Shown here in pieces: positions 1 to 8,925 of a stretch of 36,696 nt of DNA. The stretch is from Chloroflexota bacterium (GTDB lineage: Bacteria; Chloroflexota; Dormibacteria; Dormibacterales; Dormibacteraceae), in NCBI GenBank assembly GCA_005882115.1, contig VBEG01000002.1, positions 1-36,696 on the forward strand, in the 5' to 3' direction. A model generated the notes under the pieces. It did no database searches. It had not been told where the DNA came from and saw only the letters and a program-made list of their open reading frames with translations. Every line of letters begins with the position of its first letter. The stretch's first letter is position 1. The translations under genes and the position numbers were made by a program.

Positions 1-2174
1 CGTGGGATGTACCGGCGCGCACGCTCTCGCTCAAACGCGTCTCGTCGCGCGGCGACCAGCTCGCGCATGTCCTCGCCGCCTACGGCGCGTCGTGCCTCCG
101 GCAGATAAAGGAAGAAGATGTCGTCTTGGCGGCCGAGCAAGCCACGCGCAACGAGCTCGCGACCGACCGTCCTCAGGAGCTCTCGAGAGGGCGTGAAGAG
201 CAGGCGGACGATGTGGAACTTCGGCGCCTCTCGCCTTCCGATGAGAGCGCGGACCCGACCGAGCGCAAATCGCAGGAGCGCCCGCCGGGGGCCATGCACC
301 CTCGTGAGCAGCGAAGCGATCATCGCGTCCGCTTCGCGCGCGCCGCGCTCGAACTGCGCGTCAGGCGACAGCGCGTCATCGCCAAGTCGCGCGTAGTTGG
401 CGAGCGCACCGAGGATGTGCTCGGGATTTTCGGACCAGCGCTCGACTCCGATGTCGATCTCGCCGATCGATCGAAAGCCGTAGCGGGCGAGAAAGGACTT
501 CAAGCCATCCTGAAGACGCGGTGGCAATGTGCCGTCTCGATATTTAGCCGCGAGCGCAGCGGGCTCGCGCCCGAGCAGTCCGTTTAGCGCATCCGGGTCA
601 GTGCGAACTTCGGTGCAGAGCGCCCACAGCGCGAGGTCCATCTCGGTCGTAGGGTTGTGTGCCGCGCCGCGGGTGACGGTTTGGAGCTCGTCCAGGCGGG
701 CCTTACCGCGCAGCAGACGCGCCGACAGGGCGAACGAAAGCATCGCCGGCAGGATCGTGCCGAGCATGCGCGGAAACATGCGCGCTGACGCTGTCAGGAT
801 CAGGCGCTCAAACGCATCGAGGCGCTGTTCCGCGCTCGCATCGACAGGGAGATCGATCCGCGTCAAATCTTCGACCTCGCGGACGTAACGCTCGGGGGTT
901 ACGTATGGCGACCGCATCACACTCAGCGCCGCGTGCGGGATACCGGCGCGGATGAGCGCGCCGCCAATTGCGCGCACCGAACGGAAACGTGACCGCCTCG
1001 CCAGCGCAAGACGGTGGTCGGCGGAAAGCTCGACGACAACGGTCGAGGTTCGCGCCTCGCCCATTGACGTGACGGTCACAAATATTCGACGCCCGATAGG
1101 ATCACGCACGATCGGTGTCACGTCGAAATAAAGCCTCATTCCAAGATCTTTGAAAATCCCCGCACCGGACACCGCATCTTTGACGGGGAACCCGAACATG
1201 CCCGACAGGGCGCCGCTCAGGAGCCGGAAGAACTGGATGCCCATTGGCGTGAAGGGCTCGAAGTAACCCTGGAAAACGCTCCCTGAGAAGTAGACGCGAA
1301 GGTCCTGCTCGGGATCGGGCGCATCCTTGGGCAACGGATACAGCGTCGTGATGGGGCGCGACTGCACGAGCAGGACGTTGTGCTCACCGTCGAGCGCGAA
1401 CTCGATGTCCTGCGGTGCGTTGAAGTGGCGTTCGACGCGGTCGCCGAGCTCGGCTAGGGCGAGCAGATCCTGATCCGACAGGACCGATGCCTTGCTCGCT
1501 TCCGGGCGCTGCACGACCCGGCGGCTCGTGACGTCGACCGCGTAGTGATCGGGGTTGACGGCGCCGGAGACGAGCTTTTCGCCGTGACCCGCGACCGCAT
1601 CGATGGATGCGCGCCGGCGCCGGCCGGTGACGGGATCGGCGGTGAAGAGCACCCCGGCAGCGGAGGCGTCCACCATCTCTTGTACGACGACGGCAAGGCT
1701 GACGTTTCTGTCGTCCACGGAATTGGCCCGCCGGTATGCAACCGCTCGCTCGTTCCAAAGTGACGCCCAGCAGCGGCGAATCGCGTCGAGCAGATCCGCG
1801 TCGCCCAAGACATTGAGGTACGTGTCCTGCTGGCCGGCGAACGATGCGCCGGACAGGTCCTCGGCGGTGGCCGACGACCGCACCGCAACACGTCCAGAGC
1901 CGAGACCGGCGTATGCCTTGAGAGCCGCGTCAGCGATCCCCTCTGGCACTGGCGCTGCTCGCAGCCGCTCGGCAGCCTCCGTCGGTCGTGCCGGATCGAC
2001 ACCCGCCGCTTTGGCGCCGAGGGCGTAGGCACGTGTCGTAAGCACGAATCCGTTGGGAACCCGGAAGCCGGCTCGTATCAAATCGCCGAGGTTGGCGCCT
2101 TTGCCGCCAGCCAGCGCGACGGCGCCGCGGTCGATCTCGCCGAGGGAGACCGTCAGTGGCCCCGAGCCGTCCAC
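1..2174 (-). CDS. PEP synthase / rifampin phosphotransferase-like enzyme (C-terminus beyond left edge)
   Basis: The frame stays open from a GTG at 2174 to the left edge, giving about 724 codons. The N-terminal 300 or so residues form a PPDK-type ATP-binding domain, with LAGGKGANLGDL, VRSSATAEDLSGASFAGQQ, a GVLFTADPVTG motif and QDIEF...LLVQSRPIT closing it. A long helical middle domain follows, including LGRQDDIFFLYLPEARRA, which is typical of rifampin phosphotransferases and related PEP-utilising proteins. The swivelling phosphohistidine domain expected at the C-terminus lies outside the window. Family members use ATP to dikinase pyruvate or to phosphorylate small molecules such as rifampicin; the substrate here cannot be told. 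An in-frame TGA lies about 12 codons before the first conserved-looking residues, so the start is between about 2208 and 2174. GTG 2174 is the best standard codon, but its ribosome site is weak. Confidence 0.88.
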   Translation of the reverse strand, partial: MDGSGPLTVSLGEIDRGAVALAGGKGANLGDLIRAGFRVPNGFVLTTRAYALGAKAAGVDPARPTEAAERLRAAPVPEGIADAALKAYAGLGSGRVAVRSSATAEDLSGASFAGQQDTYLNVLGDADLLDAIRRCWASLWNERAVAYRRANSVDDRNVSLAVVVQEMVDASAAGVLFTADPVTGRRRRASIDAVAGHGEKLVSGAVNPDHYAVDVTSRRVVQRPEASKASVLSDQDLLALAELGDRVERHFNAPQDIEFALDGEHNVLLVQSRPITTLYPLPKDAPDPEQDLRVYFSGSVFQGYFEPFTPMGIQFFRLLSGALSGMFGFPVKDAVSGAGIFKDLGMRLYFDVTPIVRDPIGRRIFVTVTSMGEARTSTVVVELSADHRLALARRSRFRSVRAIGGALIRAGIPHAALSVMRSPYVTPERYVREVEDLTRIDLPVDASAEQRLDAFERLILTASARMFPRMLGTILPAMLSFALSARLLRGKARLDELQTVTRGAAHNPTTEMDLALWALCTEVRTDPDALNGLLGREPAALAAKYRDGTLPPRLQDGLKSFLARYGFRSIGEIDIGVERWSENPEHILGALANYARLGDDALSPDAQFERGAREADAMIASLLTRVHGPRRALLRFALGRVRALIGRREAPKFHIVRLLFTPSRELLRTVGRELVARGLLGRQDDIFFLYLPEARRAVGGEDMRELVAARRDAFERERARRYIP

Positions 2175-2282
2175 GACGGCCAGACTACTCGAGTCTCGTT
2201 CAGACGTGATGGCGCCGCCCGCTCCTCAGGTTCCGGTTGCGGGAAGTCGCCAGACAATCTGCGACCTGCATGTGCCCGCTGA

Positions 2283-3053
2283 TTAGACGGAGCCTGCGAA
2301 AACCGGGATTTTGAGTACGTTTGTTGGTCGGGGGCCGGAACCGACATCGCGTCGTTGTGGATCGACCTCGCGCGCGACCAGGGTCTGGAGCGCAAGCACC
2401 ACCTGAGCCCCGACCACGACTGCATCGACAGTCGTCTGAGGCTCCGCCGCGTGACCGCCGCGGCCCGCAATGGTGATCGTGAACACGTCGGCGCCAGCAA
2501 GCTGCGGTCCGGGGGAACAGGAAACCTTCCCAGCAGCGAGGTTTGGACGGACGTGCAGAGCGAAGGCGGCGTCGACCGTCGGATCTGTGAGCACGCCTGC
2601 CTCGATCATGCGCGGAGCACCGCCCGCACCCTCCTCGGCCGGCTGGAACATCAGCTTGACCGTGCCCGCGAAGCCTGTCCGGCGGTCGAGCAAGAGTCGG
2701 GCAGCGCCGAGAAGCATCGCCGTGTGCGCGTCGTGCCCGCAGGCGTGCATGACCCCGGGGATTTGCGAGGCAAATCTGACACCCGACCTCTCGTCGATGG
2801 GGAGGGCGTCCATGTCTGCTCGCAGCAGCAAGCACCGGCCGTCCCCCAGGTCACCCTTGATCGTGGCAACCACGCCGGTCTTCGCGAGTCCCGAGAGGAA
2901 CGGGATGCCGAGTTCCTCAAGCCGAGTCCGGACCAGGCTCGAGGTCTCTTCTTCCTCATAAGCCAGTTCGGGATGGGAGTGGATGCGCCGTCGATCTTCG
3001 GCGATCTGCGATTCGATTGCGCGGGCCGCACCCAACACGTCGGCGCTGACCAT
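2283..3053 (-). pseudogene. M20 family amidohydrolase, C-terminally truncated
   Basis: Encodes 256 residues of an M20 peptidase/amidohydrolase of the hippurate hydrolase / IAA-amino acid hydrolase type, a dinuclear-metal cytosolic enzyme normally near 390 residues. Visible hallmarks are HPELAYEEEE, LLLRADMDALPIDE, MHACGHDAHTAMLLGAARLL (metal-binding Cys/His), FQPAEEGAGGA (catalytic Glu pair) and the start of the lid domain GRGGHAAEPQTTVDAVV. After AREVDPQRRD the frame runs into unrelated residues and stops. The rest of the lid domain and the C-terminal catalytic half with the last metal ligand are absent. The break coincides with GGCCCCCGACCA on the coding strand, identical to the 3' end of the tRNA-Pro-derived repeats found elsewhere in the window. 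I infer a deletion or recombination at such a site, so the product is probably inactive. The start is ATG 3053. Confidence 0.85.
2325..2338 (-). repeat. Residual tRNA-Pro 3'-end scrap at the M20 break
   Basis: TGGTCGGGGGCCGG matches the CCA end and acceptor strand of the tRNA-Pro-derived repeats (complete copy at 33283-33327). The DNA on the CCA side, ATTTTGAGTACGTTTG, resembles the same flank of the copy at 13721 (ATTTTGAACTTGATTT). The T-arm and anticodon parts are missing, replaced by the truncated M20 gene. Only 14 bases match, so chance is possible, but the shared flank and the position at the gene break support a relic. Confidence 0.45.
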
Positions 3054-3358
3054 GGTGAAACCATAGCTCCGCGCTTGAAGGGATCCGCCAACGCTGTGTT
3101 ACGCGACCACGCATCGTGTTGGTGACGAGGTCGCTGCCCTTCGTTTAGTCGTGCCGAATGGCCGAATTGAGTCCGCCTGGTTGAATGGTCGCGCTCATTG
3201 AAATGCCGGGTGCGAGAGCAACCCTCAGTCCGCGGGCAGATCGTCCTCAACCCGAACAACTAGCTTTAGTTGCAGGGGCTCCTAGCTCGCTGGCTGAAGA
3301 TGCGACCCGCCAACTTGACGCCGCCGGCGAGGCATCATTTCTCCCAGGCGACTTGACG

Positions 3359-3772
3359 ATGAGGACTCTCCACACCTCGTACCGGGTTTCCAATCTGGCC
3401 GCCTCGCTCGGCTTCTACACCGCGCTCGGGTATGAGCAGGTCGGCCGGGTTGATCTGGGGGCCAACGCGAGTCTGACCATGCTCAAGTTCCCAGGCGAGG
3501 AGGTAGTCACGCTTGAGCTGGTGCACCGCCCGGAGGATGGGCGGGTCGATATCGGCACCGGGTTCAGTCACATCCCGATTCAGGTCGACGATCTCCATGC
3601 CACCCTTGGGCAGTTATCCGAGGCGGGGCTCAGGCCCGGCCCGGTGGAACGGCCGGGTGGAGTGGACGGGCCCCAGATCTCATGGCTGATCGACCCCGAC
3701 GGCTACCGCATCGAGTTGGTGGAGTGGCCGCCGGGGCACGCCTATGGGATCACCGCCGCCGACTTTCGCTAG
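3359..3772 (+). CDS. VOC family protein (glyoxalase I-like)
   Basis: A 137-residue protein with the paired beta-alpha-beta-beta-beta modules of the vicinal oxygen chelate superfamily. It begins MRTLHTSYRVSNLAASLGFY and contains VTLELVHRP, a SHIPIQVDD strand and a closing WLIDPDGYRIELVEW. The His/Glu/His/Glu positions that bind the metal in glyoxalase I (LHTSYRV, LELVH, FSHIPI, IELVEW) all seem to be present, so a metal-dependent isomerase or lyase such as lactoylglutathione lyase is plausible; the substrate is unknown. The frame is open upstream to 3185, but family similarity starts at ATG 3359, preceded by a modest AGGCGA. It stands alone, convergent with a doubtful small frame downstream. 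Confidence 0.85.
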   Translation: MRTLHTSYRVSNLAASLGFYTALGYEQVGRVDLGANASLTMLKFPGEEVVTLELVHRPEDGRVDIGTGFSHIPIQVDDLHATLGQLSEAGLRPGPVERPGGVDGPQISWLIDPDGYRIELVEWPPGHAYGITAADFR

Positions 3773-3833
3773 ACGGCTGGGACTACTCCGAAGGCGATCT
3801 CGTTACCGTCGCGGCCGCTCCGGAGCATCTGCG

Positions 3834-4028
3834 TTACGCCAAGGCGCTGCCGCCCGAACCGATTGGCATTTCGAATGCAATGGCTGACTGGTGCTCGTCG
3901 CAGTAGTCCTGCATCTTCGGAAGCATCTCCGCCAGTTCGCGTAGTTCTTCGACCACGAACCCGACGCGGGCGTCCTGTCGTGCGCTGATCCTTAGGGAGA
4001 TTTCGGCCGTCAGGCCCATCGAGTACAC
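3834..4028 (-). CDS. Possible small hypothetical protein
   Basis: A 64-residue frame from GTG 4028. Its composition is protein-like, with an amphipathic acidic stretch FVVEELRELAEMLPKMQDYC and mostly G/C third bases. I recognise no family. It may be the tail of a decayed gene, since nothing recognisable lies upstream and a tRNA-like scrap follows at 4161. No clear ribosome site is present. Confidence 0.3.
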   Translation of the reverse strand: MYSMGLTAEISLRISARQDARVGFVVEELRELAEMLPKMQDYCDEHQSAIAFEMPIGSGGSALA

Positions 4029-4160
4029 AGGGCCCGCGCCTAAGTTCTGCGGCGCCTCACCAGCCGGTTAATGCGCACCGGAGTTGGGGCCTCGATCCCA
4101 TATCCAGGGAACCGAACGGGTGATGGTTACGAGCGACATGGTGCATCGCCCTGGGTTTGC

Positions 4161-4220
4161 TGGAGGCTCGCGAGGTTGGATTTTGAACCTCGGTGACGCA
4201 CGGTCCCCGGGTCGTGCGTC
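4161..4220 (-). repeat. Degenerate tRNA-Pro-like 3' half (double hairpin)
   Basis: Read on the minus strand this is a perfect 8-bp stem GACGCACG/CGTGCGTC with loop ACCCGGGGAC, then a 7-bp stem CGAGGTT/AACCTCG with loop CAAAATCC, then CGAGCCTCCA. The order (anticodon-arm-like hairpin, short spacer, T-arm-like hairpin, CCA) and the strings GGGACCGTG and GGTTCAAAATCC parallel the tRNA-Pro 3' halves seen elsewhere. No 5' half is present. The rest of 3773-4481 shows no recognisable gene apart from the doubtful 64-residue frame. Confidence 0.45.
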
Positions 4221-4481
4221 TGCTGACATATCGGCTGCGTAATAACCATGCTCGAGTTCAAACCCGGTGTAATCGGACGGCCCGCCCGCAAGTGATTGGC
4301 CGGGTATAAACTCCCACATTGATGGGGCTCGACCTTCGATTCCCGGCCCACCGGCTCATCGAGGCGCCGCACTGCTTCTGTACCTGTTAGGTCGCTAGCT
4401 CTGGGGAGACGCCCCCAAAGAGGCGACCTGTCCTTCAATCGAACCATCCTCCGCCCCTTGGGCGCTTGAAAGGAGCAGCAC

Positions 4482-5870
4482 ATGGCAACCACTCTTCTCA
4501 GACCCGATCAGACCTTCTATCCGTCGCCACGCCTGGCGGCGAAAGCACCCGTCGAAACGCTCGCTTACATGGTCACATTCGACCCGAGCAGGAAGAAGCC
4601 TGACGGGCTTGTGACACTCGACGTTGACCCCGGATCGAAAAGTTTTGGCAAGCAGGTTGGCCGCGTTGACGCTCCGAACGTCGGTGACGAATTTCACCAC
4701 TTCGGCTGGAACGTGTGCAGCTCGGCCCTATGCCCTTATGCTGCCCATCCTCACCTGGAGCGCCGTTACCTGCTCGTCCCGGGATTGCGCTCGTCGCGCA
4801 TCTACGTATTCGATATCAAACCCGATCCCAAACAACCGAAGCTCGTGCACACGATCGAGGCGCAAGAGATCGCTGAACGTGCCGGCTACAGCCGCCCGCA
4901 CACCATTCACTGTGGGCCAGACGGTATCTACGTGAGCGCGCTCGGCGCTCCGGACGGCAATGGTCCCGGTGGCATTTTCGTCATCGACCACGACACCTTT
5001 GCGGTCAAGGGTCGATGGGAACTCGATCGCGGCCCTCAGGAGCTCGCTTACGACTTCTGGTGGCACCTCGGATACGACACCGCCATCACCAGCGAATGGG
5101 GCACTCCCAACATGGTCGAGGGCGGGGTCAACCCCGACCTGCTGCTGGCAGGAAACTACGGACACAAGCTCCACATCTGGGATCTACCGAAGCGACGCCA
5201 TCGCCAGGAGATCGACCTCGGGGCTGAGCAGCAAATGGTGCTCGAGCTTCGTCCCGCCCACGATCCAAGCAAGGCGTACGGATTCGTCGGTGTGGTGGTG
5301 AGCTTGAAGGACCTCAGCTCTTCGATCTGGACGTGGTATCTCGACGGCTCCACTTACAAGGTGGAGAAGGTGATCGAGATCCCGGCCGAACCGGCCAATC
5401 CCGACGACCTGCCGCCGCTGCTCAAGGGCTTCAAGGCAGTTCCGCCGTTGGTTAGCGACATCAACCTCTCCCTCGACGATCGCTGGCTCTACGTGTCGGC
5501 GTGGGGTACCGGCGAGTTTCTTCAGTTCGATGTCAGCGATCCCTTCAAGCCCAAGAAGACCGGCAGCGTCCACCTCGGTGGCATTGTCCGCAAGGCACCG
5601 CATCCCAAGAGCGGACCGCTGAACGGCGGCCCGCAGATGGTGGAGCTCAGCCGCGACGGGAAGCGCGCCTATCTCACCAACTCGCTGTACGCGAGTTGGG
5701 ACGAGCAATTCTACCCCGACGGGATCAAAAGCTGGGCGACCTCGATTCATGCCAAGCCCGAGGGTGGCCTGAGCCTGGACGAAGGCTTCTTCTCGACATT
5801 CGAGCAGCGCACCCATCAGGTTCATCTCCAGGGCGGCGACGCCTCATCCGACTCTTATTGCTACTCGTGA
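4482..5870 (+). CDS. Selenium-binding protein (SBP56 / methanethiol oxidase family)
   Basis: A 462-residue full-length member of the SBP56 family, homologous to human SELENBP1 and bacterial methanethiol oxidase, which convert methanethiol with O2 to formaldehyde, H2S and H2O2. Family marks are FHHFGWNVCSSALC (the cysteine region that binds selenium in SBP1), RRYLLVPGLRSSRIYVFD, RPHTIHCGPDGIYVSALG, a long region of beta-propeller character, and the closing TFEQRTHQVHLQGGDASSDSYCYS. No signal peptide is visible, so the protein is probably cytoplasmic, unlike the periplasmic MtoX enzymes. The start ATG 4482 follows AAGGAG at 4470-4475 with good spacing. The stop overlaps the GTG of the next gene, so the two are translationally coupled. 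Whether this copy oxidises methanethiol is not shown by the sequence. Confidence 0.92.
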   Translation: MATTLLRPDQTFYPSPRLAAKAPVETLAYMVTFDPSRKKPDGLVTLDVDPGSKSFGKQVGRVDAPNVGDEFHHFGWNVCSSALCPYAAHPHLERRYLLVPGLRSSRIYVFDIKPDPKQPKLVHTIEAQEIAERAGYSRPHTIHCGPDGIYVSALGAPDGNGPGGIFVIDHDTFAVKGRWELDRGPQELAYDFWWHLGYDTAITSEWGTPNMVEGGVNPDLLLAGNYGHKLHIWDLPKRRHRQEIDLGAEQQMVLELRPAHDPSKAYGFVGVVVSLKDLSSSIWTWYLDGSTYKVEKVIEIPAEPANPDDLPPLLKGFKAVPPLVSDINLSLDDRWLYVSAWGTGEFLQFDVSDPFKPKKTGSVHLGGIVRKAPHPKSGPLNGGPQMVELSRDGKRAYLTNSLYASWDEQFYPDGIKSWATSIHAKPEGGLSLDEGFFSTFEQRTHQVHLQGGDASSDSYCYS

Positions 5871-6496
5871 ACACTGCTTTGTGGCCCTGGGCAGCGCTCG
5901 TGCTGCTCGGGGCCTATCACGGCATCAATCCCGGGATGGGTTGGCTGTTCGCGGTAGCGCGGGGGATGCAGGAAAAGAATCGAGGGGCGGTGCTCAGCTC
6001 GCTCCTGCCGATCGCGGTCGGGCATGAAGCCTCAATCATCATGGTGGTTGTCGCAGTTTCGCTGACCGAGGCCTTCCTGCCACCGTTTTTCGTGCGCCTG
6101 CTCGCGGCCCTGGTACTGGTGAGCTTCGGTTTGTACAAACTGCTCCGGCCGCGCTCGCACCCGGCTGGCTTCGGGATGCGGATCGGACCCGCAGGGTTGG
6201 TTGGCTGGTCGTTCTTGATGTCGTCGGCGCACGGCGCGGGGCTGATGTTGGCCCCGGTACTGCTGGGCTTGCCGGTGTACGCCGCCTATCACAGCCTGCG
6301 TGAGATATCGCTGCAGGCCGTCGCCGCTGCTTCGCTGCACGTCGCGGCCATGCTTCTTGTGATGGGCTTAGTTTCGGTGGTCGTCTACGAAAAAGTTGGT
6401 GTCGGCGTACTGCGCCGCGGCTGGTTCAACCTCGACCTCGGGTGGAGCCTGGTTCTGATCGCAAGCGGAGCCGTCACCCTCTTCACGGCTGTGTAA
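5867..6496 (+). CDS. Polytopic membrane protein, NicO/TauE-like, coupled to SBP56
   Basis: A 209-residue hydrophobic protein with about six predicted membrane segments (roughly residues 7-25, 43-65, 72-92, 108-128, 145-167, 185-207). The start is a GTG at 5867 whose bases overlap the TGA of the SBP56 gene (GTGA overlap). Histidine-containing motifs in or beside the membrane segments, LGAYHGINPGMGW, PIAVGHEASI and SSAHGAGLML, recall the HGxxPD and GH motifs of NicO/UreH/TauE-type metal or sulfur-oxyanion transporters, but the match is loose. From the strict coupling I infer it moves a substrate, product or metal cofactor of the SBP56 enzyme. Confidence 0.8.
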   Translation: MNTALWPWAALVLLGAYHGINPGMGWLFAVARGMQEKNRGAVLSSLLPIAVGHEASIIMVVVAVSLTEAFLPPFFVRLLAALVLVSFGLYKLLRPRSHPAGFGMRIGPAGLVGWSFLMSSAHGAGLMLAPVLLGLPVYAAYHSLREISLQAVAAASLHVAAMLLVMGLVSVVVYEKVGVGVLRRGWFNLDLGWSLVLIASGAVTLFTAV

Positions 6497-6692
6497 TCGA
6501 GTGCGAGGGGGACATTCATCGGTCACGCGCAGGTAGGTAGAGCTCCACTCGGCTCGTGCGCCTGATGCGAAGTCAGGCTTGGGGCAGCGGGCCCTGCGCC
6601 CACGCCGCCGAGTTTCTAGAAAATCTGTGATACCGCTGTGACGCGGGATCACTTGGCGTCAGGCGGGAAACGACGACTCTGAATTCGAGAAC

Positions 6693-6737
6693 TGGTCGGG
6701 GGCTCGGGATTTGAACCCGGGGCATCACGGTCCCGAA
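6693..6737 (-). repeat. tRNA-Pro(CGG) 3' half, copy R1
   Basis: On the minus strand it reads anticodon loop TTCGGGA, stem CCGTG, variable loop, T-arm with loop TTCAAAT, acceptor strand and CCA: the 3' half of a proline tRNA with anticodon CGG. It differs from the copy at 33283 by about 2 of 45 bases. The 5' strand of the anticodon stem (CCACGG) is also present at 6738-6743, but the D-arm and 5' acceptor are absent, so it is not a working tRNA. DNA beyond it to about 6850 (GTGTCCTGGCGTGACC near 6812) matches the degraded copy at 19955-20090. No gene is visible in 6497-6963. Confidence 0.8.
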
Positions 6738-6963
6738 CCGTGGCGGGGACGCGTCCTCGACTGTCCCCCCGGCTCCGCCAAGGCCCGGCTGAACTCGATT
6801 GCCGCCTACTTGGTGTCCTGGCGTGACCTTCAAGAACCATGCGGCGCCGGGAATCCGTGATCCGGCGGAGACGCTCGCGGCCCCTGTCGACCTAGCAGGG
6901 ATTGGACAGATGAGCGGGGCCAAGGCGTTGTTGTGGGCGGGCTTGGGCTAGCAAGCCCGATGG

Positions 6964-7512
<549 letters not shown>

Positions 7513-7589
7513 TTCGCAAGAGTACCGCCGATGGGGTACATCCACCCTCGCCCGAATCACCAAATCCGCGACACACCCCTAGGTGGTCA

Positions 7590-7726
7590 GGGCGGACTGT
7601 AAGCCGGGTTCGTTTTTCGCCAATTCAAACCTGGCCAGTCGAATACAGGACGACATCTAACGACACCACGACACGATGCGGTTGGGTACTAAATCGGTAC
7701 TGGTACCCAAAACTTATAGTCCGCCC
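7590..7726 (-). other. 137-bp element closed by 14-bp inverted ends (possible ncRNA or MITE-like remnant)
   Basis: The ends are inverted repeats, GGGCGGACTGTAAG at 7590-7603 and CTTATAGTCCGCCC at 7713-7726, 13 of 14 paired. Inside, TTGGGTAC/GTACCCAA (7683-7710) forms a second 8-bp hairpin. On the minus strand the 3' portion GAACCCGGCTTACAG resembles, from memory, the conserved 3' segment of bacterial RNase P RNA. However, 137 nt is far too short and the GAGGAAAGTCC core is missing. It could be a shrunken rnpB-like pseudogene, a small structured RNA or a tiny inverted-repeat element. It is not explained by any coding frame. Confidence 0.4.
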
Positions 7727-7813
7727 GATCAATCATCAAGTCGAGGCGGATCCTGGCAAGCTCGCGTTGATGAGACAGAGCCGGCTTCCGCGAAGCTGCG
7801 GGCGTGCGTAGTC

Positions 7814-8371
7814 CTACGGCCGCGCCCCGGCCGGTAGTACCTCGAGGTTGATGGTGCTGACCTGTTGCTGACCATGGGCGCTCCAGGACAGGCGGAATGT
7901 CCAGCAGCCTGGCTTTGGTAAATCCACGACGCTGGCATTTGCATCACCCGGACTGGTCAGGACCGGTTGGGACTCGCCAAACGGACGAGCTTCGATTGCT
8001 ATGTCGGTGTTTCCAATTGAGTAGTCCCCTTTACCTACCCAGCCAACCTTGTTGTAAGAGCCGTCCACCCGGGGACCGCTTCCCGCTACTAGCACAGTCG
8101 AGAAAAGGAAGGCCACCGTGGTGTCCTGTGACCCGAAAGCCCACGGCACGGGCCATGGTGTTCCCTTGGCGTGACTCCAACCAGCTTGTGACCAGACCGG
8201 TGGCTCGGCATCGGTCAGCACTGTGCCTGCGCAGCCGCCGGCGAAAGTCTTGACGGGAACCCTCGGGCTCGCCTTTGCCTGAGTTGGTTGAGCCGACCCG
8301 CAGCCGACCACCAGAGTGATGAGCAGAGCGGCGGCGATACCTGTCCAGCGAGACCTGGCTCCAGCATCCAT
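7814..8371 (-). CDS. Putative lipoprotein
   Basis: A 185-residue protein that starts MDAGARSRWTGIAAALLITL and has a lipobox VVGC at about residues 21-24, so it is predicted to be a lipid-anchored exported protein. The mature part is beta-rich with FAGGCAGTVL, then SQAGWSHAKGTPWPVPWAFG and, near the end, DLPKPGCWTFRLSWS, a PGCW motif common in small extracellular beta-sandwich lipoproteins of high-GC bacteria. Function is unknown. The frame stays open upstream to 8857, but residues before ATG 8371 would bury the signal peptide, so this start is preferred although no ribosome site is evident. Confidence 0.7.
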   Translation of the reverse strand: MDAGARSRWTGIAAALLITLVVGCGSAQPTQAKASPRVPVKTFAGGCAGTVLTDAEPPVWSQAGWSHAKGTPWPVPWAFGSQDTTVAFLFSTVLVAGSGPRVDGSYNKVGWVGKGDYSIGNTDIAIEARPFGESQPVLTSPGDANASVVDLPKPGCWTFRLSWSAHGQQQVSTINLEVLPAGARP

Positions 8372-8925
8372 AGCCCGAGTACACCGGCCAGCCCGCCAAG
8401 GTTCGCATCGCGTAAGGACTGCTTGAGGTGGAATAGTACGTCGCGACAGGTCGGCTCCGACCTTCTGTCCACCGGCGTTCCCGGCGCATGGCGGCAAGAT
8501 CAGAAGGAGACCGATTTCATCCAACGAGCTCCTTGCCCGCTCGACCAGCTCGACCAGCGCCCAGTTCAGGAAGGCCAGCTCCCAGGGATTCTCGGCCGCC
8601 CGTTGGGCAGCGACCAGCGCCTTCTGGTAGGCGCGCCTCCCGCGTTTGTGTAACTGCCCGGCCATGTCATCGTTTTCAACACCGTGCGCAAGGGTGCCGC
8701 CATGACCGCGATAGCGCTCACTTTCTTGGTCAGTGCATGCTCCGACACGTCGCTCTCGACTTCCACGCCGCACCCCCTCCGACTCCGTGACCATCCGGCC
8801 TGACCCTGGCCTGCACCGACCGTTACCTGAGCCAACGGTACGAAGGACCGATTGCAAACGGGAAATACGTCCACTACGTCTGCCAGAACGGCAAAGTCAC
8901 CAGTTGGTGATTGAGGACAACAACA
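8372..8925. other. Gene-poor stretch with a possible decayed N-terminal fragment
   Basis: No intact gene is recognised. On the minus strand, in frame with the lipoprotein and starting near 8664, there is a helical protein-like segment (AYQKALVAAQRAAENPWELA followed by ALVELVERARSSLDEIGLLL). It reads into the lipoprotein frame without a stop. It may be the remnant of another gene or a coincidence of GC-rich sequence. Confidence 0.3.

Noticed and set aside
126-888. Several plus-strand frames of 90-150 residues
   Set aside because: They are shadows on the opposite strand of the PEP-synthase-like gene, which has clear family motifs.
2355-3125. 256-residue plus-strand frame
   Set aside because: It is antisense to the M20 amidohydrolase; the length arises from GC-rich codon structure.
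6693-6775. A complete tRNA-Pro gene at R1
   Set aside because: Although the anticodon stem closes, no D-arm and no 5' acceptor strand complementary to GCCCCCG follow.
7590-7990. A full RNase P RNA gene on the minus strand
   Set aside because: Only the 3' motif is present, the universally conserved core is missing, and the lipoprotein gene occupies the needed space.
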